From Streptomyces flaveolus (GTDB lineage Bacteria; Actinomycetota; Actinomycetes; Streptomycetales; Streptomycetaceae): a stretch of 64,000 bases of DNA. The DNA is taken from positions 186,001 through 250,000 of the forward strand of contig NZ_JNWV01000020.1 in NCBI RefSeq assembly GCF_000716535.1, written 5' to 3'. Below the pieces are notes generated by a model that saw only the letters and a list, made by a program, of their open reading frames with translations, was not told where the DNA came from and searched no databases. The first letter of the stretch is position 1, and each line of letters starts with the position of its first letter. Position numbers and translations under genes: made by a program. Positions 62,380-64,000 of this stretch are shown here, one piece after another.

Positions 62380-64000
62380 TCACGTTCCCGTCAGGTGCTC
62401 GGGTCGCACCGGTGTGCGGTCGAGCTCCAGCCCGGTCGCGTTCCGGATCGCCGCGAGGACGGCCGGGGTGGACGACAGGGTCGGGGCCTCGCCGATGCCG
62501 CGCAGCCCGTACGGGGCGTGCTCGTCGGCGAGTTCGAGCACGTCGACCGGGATGGTCGGCGTGTCGAGGATGGTGGGGATCAGGTAGTCCGTGAAGGAGG
62601 GGTTCCTGACCTTGGCGGTCTTCGGGTCCACGATGATCTCCTCCATCACGGCCACGCCCAGGCCCTGGGTCGTACCGCCCTGGATCTGGCCGATGACGGA
62701 GAGCGGGTTGAGCGCCTTGCCGACGTCCTGGGCGCAGGCCAGTTCGATCACCTTGACCAGGCCGAGTTCGGTGTCGACCTCGACGACCGCGCGGTGGGCG
62801 GCGAAGGAGTACTGGACGTGTCCGTTGCCCTGGCCGGTGCGCAGGTCGAAGGGCTCGGTCGGCCGGTGCCGCCACTCCTCCTCGACCTCCACGGCCTCGT
62901 CCTCGAGGACGTCGGCCAGGTCGGCGAGGACCTCGCCGGCGTCGGTGACGACCTTGCCGCCCTCCAGCAGCAGCTCCGCCGTGGCCCAGGCGGGGTGGTA
63001 GGAGCCGAACTTGCGCCGGCCGATCTCCAGGACCTTCTCGCGGACCAGCTCGCAGGCGTTCTTCACGGCACCGCCGGTGACGTACGTCTGCCGGGAGGCC
63101 GAGGTCGAACCGGCCGAGCCCACCTGGGTGTCCGCCGGGTGGATCGTCACCTGGTTGACGCCCAGCTCGGTGCGGGCGATCTGCGCGTGGACGGTGACGC
63201 CGCCCTGGCCGACCTCCGCCATCGCGGTGTGCACGGTGGCGACGGGCTCACCGCCCACGACCTCCATGCGCACCTTGGCGGTGGAGTAGTCGTCGAAGCC
63301 CTCGGAGAAGCCGACGTTCTTGATGCCGACCGCGTAACCGACCCCGCGTACGACGCCCTCGCCGTGCGTGGTGTTGGACAGTCCGCCGGGCAGCTGCCGC
63401 ACGTCGGCGCCCTCGCTGGACTCCCACTGGCGCTCCGGCGGCATGGGCATCGCCTTGACGCGGCGCAGGAGTTCGGCGACCGGGGCCGGGGAGTCCACCG
63501 GCTGCCCGGTCGGCATGACGGTGCCCTGTTCCATCGCGTTGAGCTGCCGGAACTCCACCGGGTCCAGGCCCAGCTTCTTCGCCAGCTTGTCCATCTGCGC
63601 CTCATAGGCGAAGCACGCCTGGACCGCGCCGAAGCCGCGCATGGCGCCGCAGGGCGGGTTGTTGGTGTAGAGGGCGATGGCCTCGATGTCGACGTCGTCG
63701 ATCACGTACGGGCCGACGCTCAGCGAGGAGGCGTTGCCGACGACCGCCGGGGAGGCGGAGGCGTAAGCGCCGCCGTCCAGGACGATCCGGCACTTCATGT
63801 GGGTGAGCTTGCCGTCCTTGGTGGCGCCGTGCTCGTAGTACAGCTTCGCCGGGTGGCGGTGGACGTGCCCGAAGAAGGACTCGAACCGGTTGTAGACGAT
63901 CTTCACCGGCTTGCCGGTGCGCAGGGCCAGCAGGCAGGCGTGGATCTGCATGGACAGGTCCTCGCGGCCACCGAACGCGCCGCCGACGCCGGCCAGCGTC
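62380..64000 (-). CDS. Xanthine dehydrogenase molybdopterin-binding subunit, N-terminal part cut by the window edge
   Basis: About 540 C-terminal residues of the molybdopterin subunit are present; the start lies past the right edge. Visible family motifs: GGAFGGRED at the very edge (cofactor loop), PCGAMRGFGAVQACFAYE, the MAEVGQGGVTVHAQIA block, GSAGSTSASRQTYVTGGAV and the catalytic Glu in LRGIGEAPTLSS. It hydroxylates hypoxanthine and xanthine to urate, with FAD and 2Fe-2S subunits that should be just outside the window. Its product feeds the uricase operon at 25-27 kb. Confidence 0.95.
   Translation of the reverse strand, partial: TLAGVGGAFGGREDLSMQIHACLLALRTGKPVKIVYNRFESFFGHVHRHPAKLYYEHGATKDGKLTHMKCRIVLDGGAYASASPAVVGNASSLSVGPYVIDDVDIEAIALYTNNPPCGAMRGFGAVQACFAYEAQMDKLAKKLGLDPVEFRQLNAMEQGTVMPTGQPVDSPAPVAELLRRVKAMPMPPERQWESSEGADVRQLPGGLSNTTHGEGVVRGVGYAVGIKNVGFSEGFDDYSTAKVRMEVVGGEPVATVHTAMAEVGQGGVTVHAQIARTELGVNQVTIHPADTQVGSAGSTSASRQTYVTGGAVKNACELVREKVLEIGRRKFGSYHPAWATAELLLEGGKVVTDAGEVLADLADVLEDEAVEVEEEWRHRPTEPFDLRTGQGNGHVQYSFAAHRAVVEVDTELGLVKVIELACAQDVGKALNPLSVIGQIQGGTTQGLGVAVMEEIIVDPKTAKVRNPSFTDYLIPTILDTPTIPVDVLELADEHAPYGLRGIGEAPTLSSTPAVLAAIRNATGLELDRTPVRPEHLTGT

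Overview
This window is typical Streptomyces chromosome: very high GC, strong third-position GC bias, frequent GTG starts, GGAGG-type ribosome sites, tight operons and many secreted or lipoproteins. It looks like arm-proximal core/accessory sequence. I found no rRNA, tRNA, insertion sequence, phage genes or CRISPR array. About 55 genes are supported, and both edges cut a gene.

Layout. 0-2.8 kb: a small conserved protein (cut), a MobA-like nucleotidyltransferase and malate synthase. 2.8-6.9 kb: a HipA-like protein and two divergent IucA/IucC (NIS) synthetases. 7-11.5 kb: an unknown membrane-anchored protein, a Nudix protein with a degenerate box, and a VWA protein coupled to a secreted partner. 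11.5-20.8 kb: two HxlR-type regulators facing an aminotransferase and an MFS exporter, a trypsin-like protease with C-terminal repeats, a lipoprotein and small enzymes. 20.8-36.3 kb: the purine and glyoxylate block. It holds two NCS2 permeases around a deaminase, uraD-uraH-uricase, an HTH protein, a thiamine-binding-like protein, hyi-glxR, catalase, a Shedu-type nuclease and gcl. 36.3-48.2 kb: an Mrr-like protein with a coding minisatellite, two acyl-CoA synthetases, a GAF-LuxR regulator, a LAL regulator, a secreted trypsin, an AlkZ-type protein and a patatin. 48.2-56.3 kb: a five-gene minus-strand operon (trypsin-like protease, PknG-like kinase, VWA/zinc-ribbon protein, GlnX-like membrane protein, solute-binding protein). 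56.4-64 kb: a deacetylase, DUF2278, SRPBCC and LysE proteins, then XdhC, an AzgA-like permease and the cut molybdopterin subunit of xanthine dehydrogenase.

The genes together describe purine salvage to central metabolism. XDH (with XdhC and perhaps the MobA-like protein for its cofactor) makes urate. Uricase, UraH and UraD give allantoin, and catalase removes the peroxide. Allantoin breakdown lies outside the window. Glyoxylate then goes to glycerate (Gcl, Hyi, GlxR) or malate (AceB). Two operator families tie these promoters together. TTCC-N7-GGAA boxes occur in tandem, always 21 bp apart, at aceB, hyi and gcl. TCAACA-N3-TGTTGA boxes overlap the -35 element of uraD and catalase, with a weaker copy at aceB. 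These operators and the protease-kinase-VWA-sensor operon are the most interesting finds.
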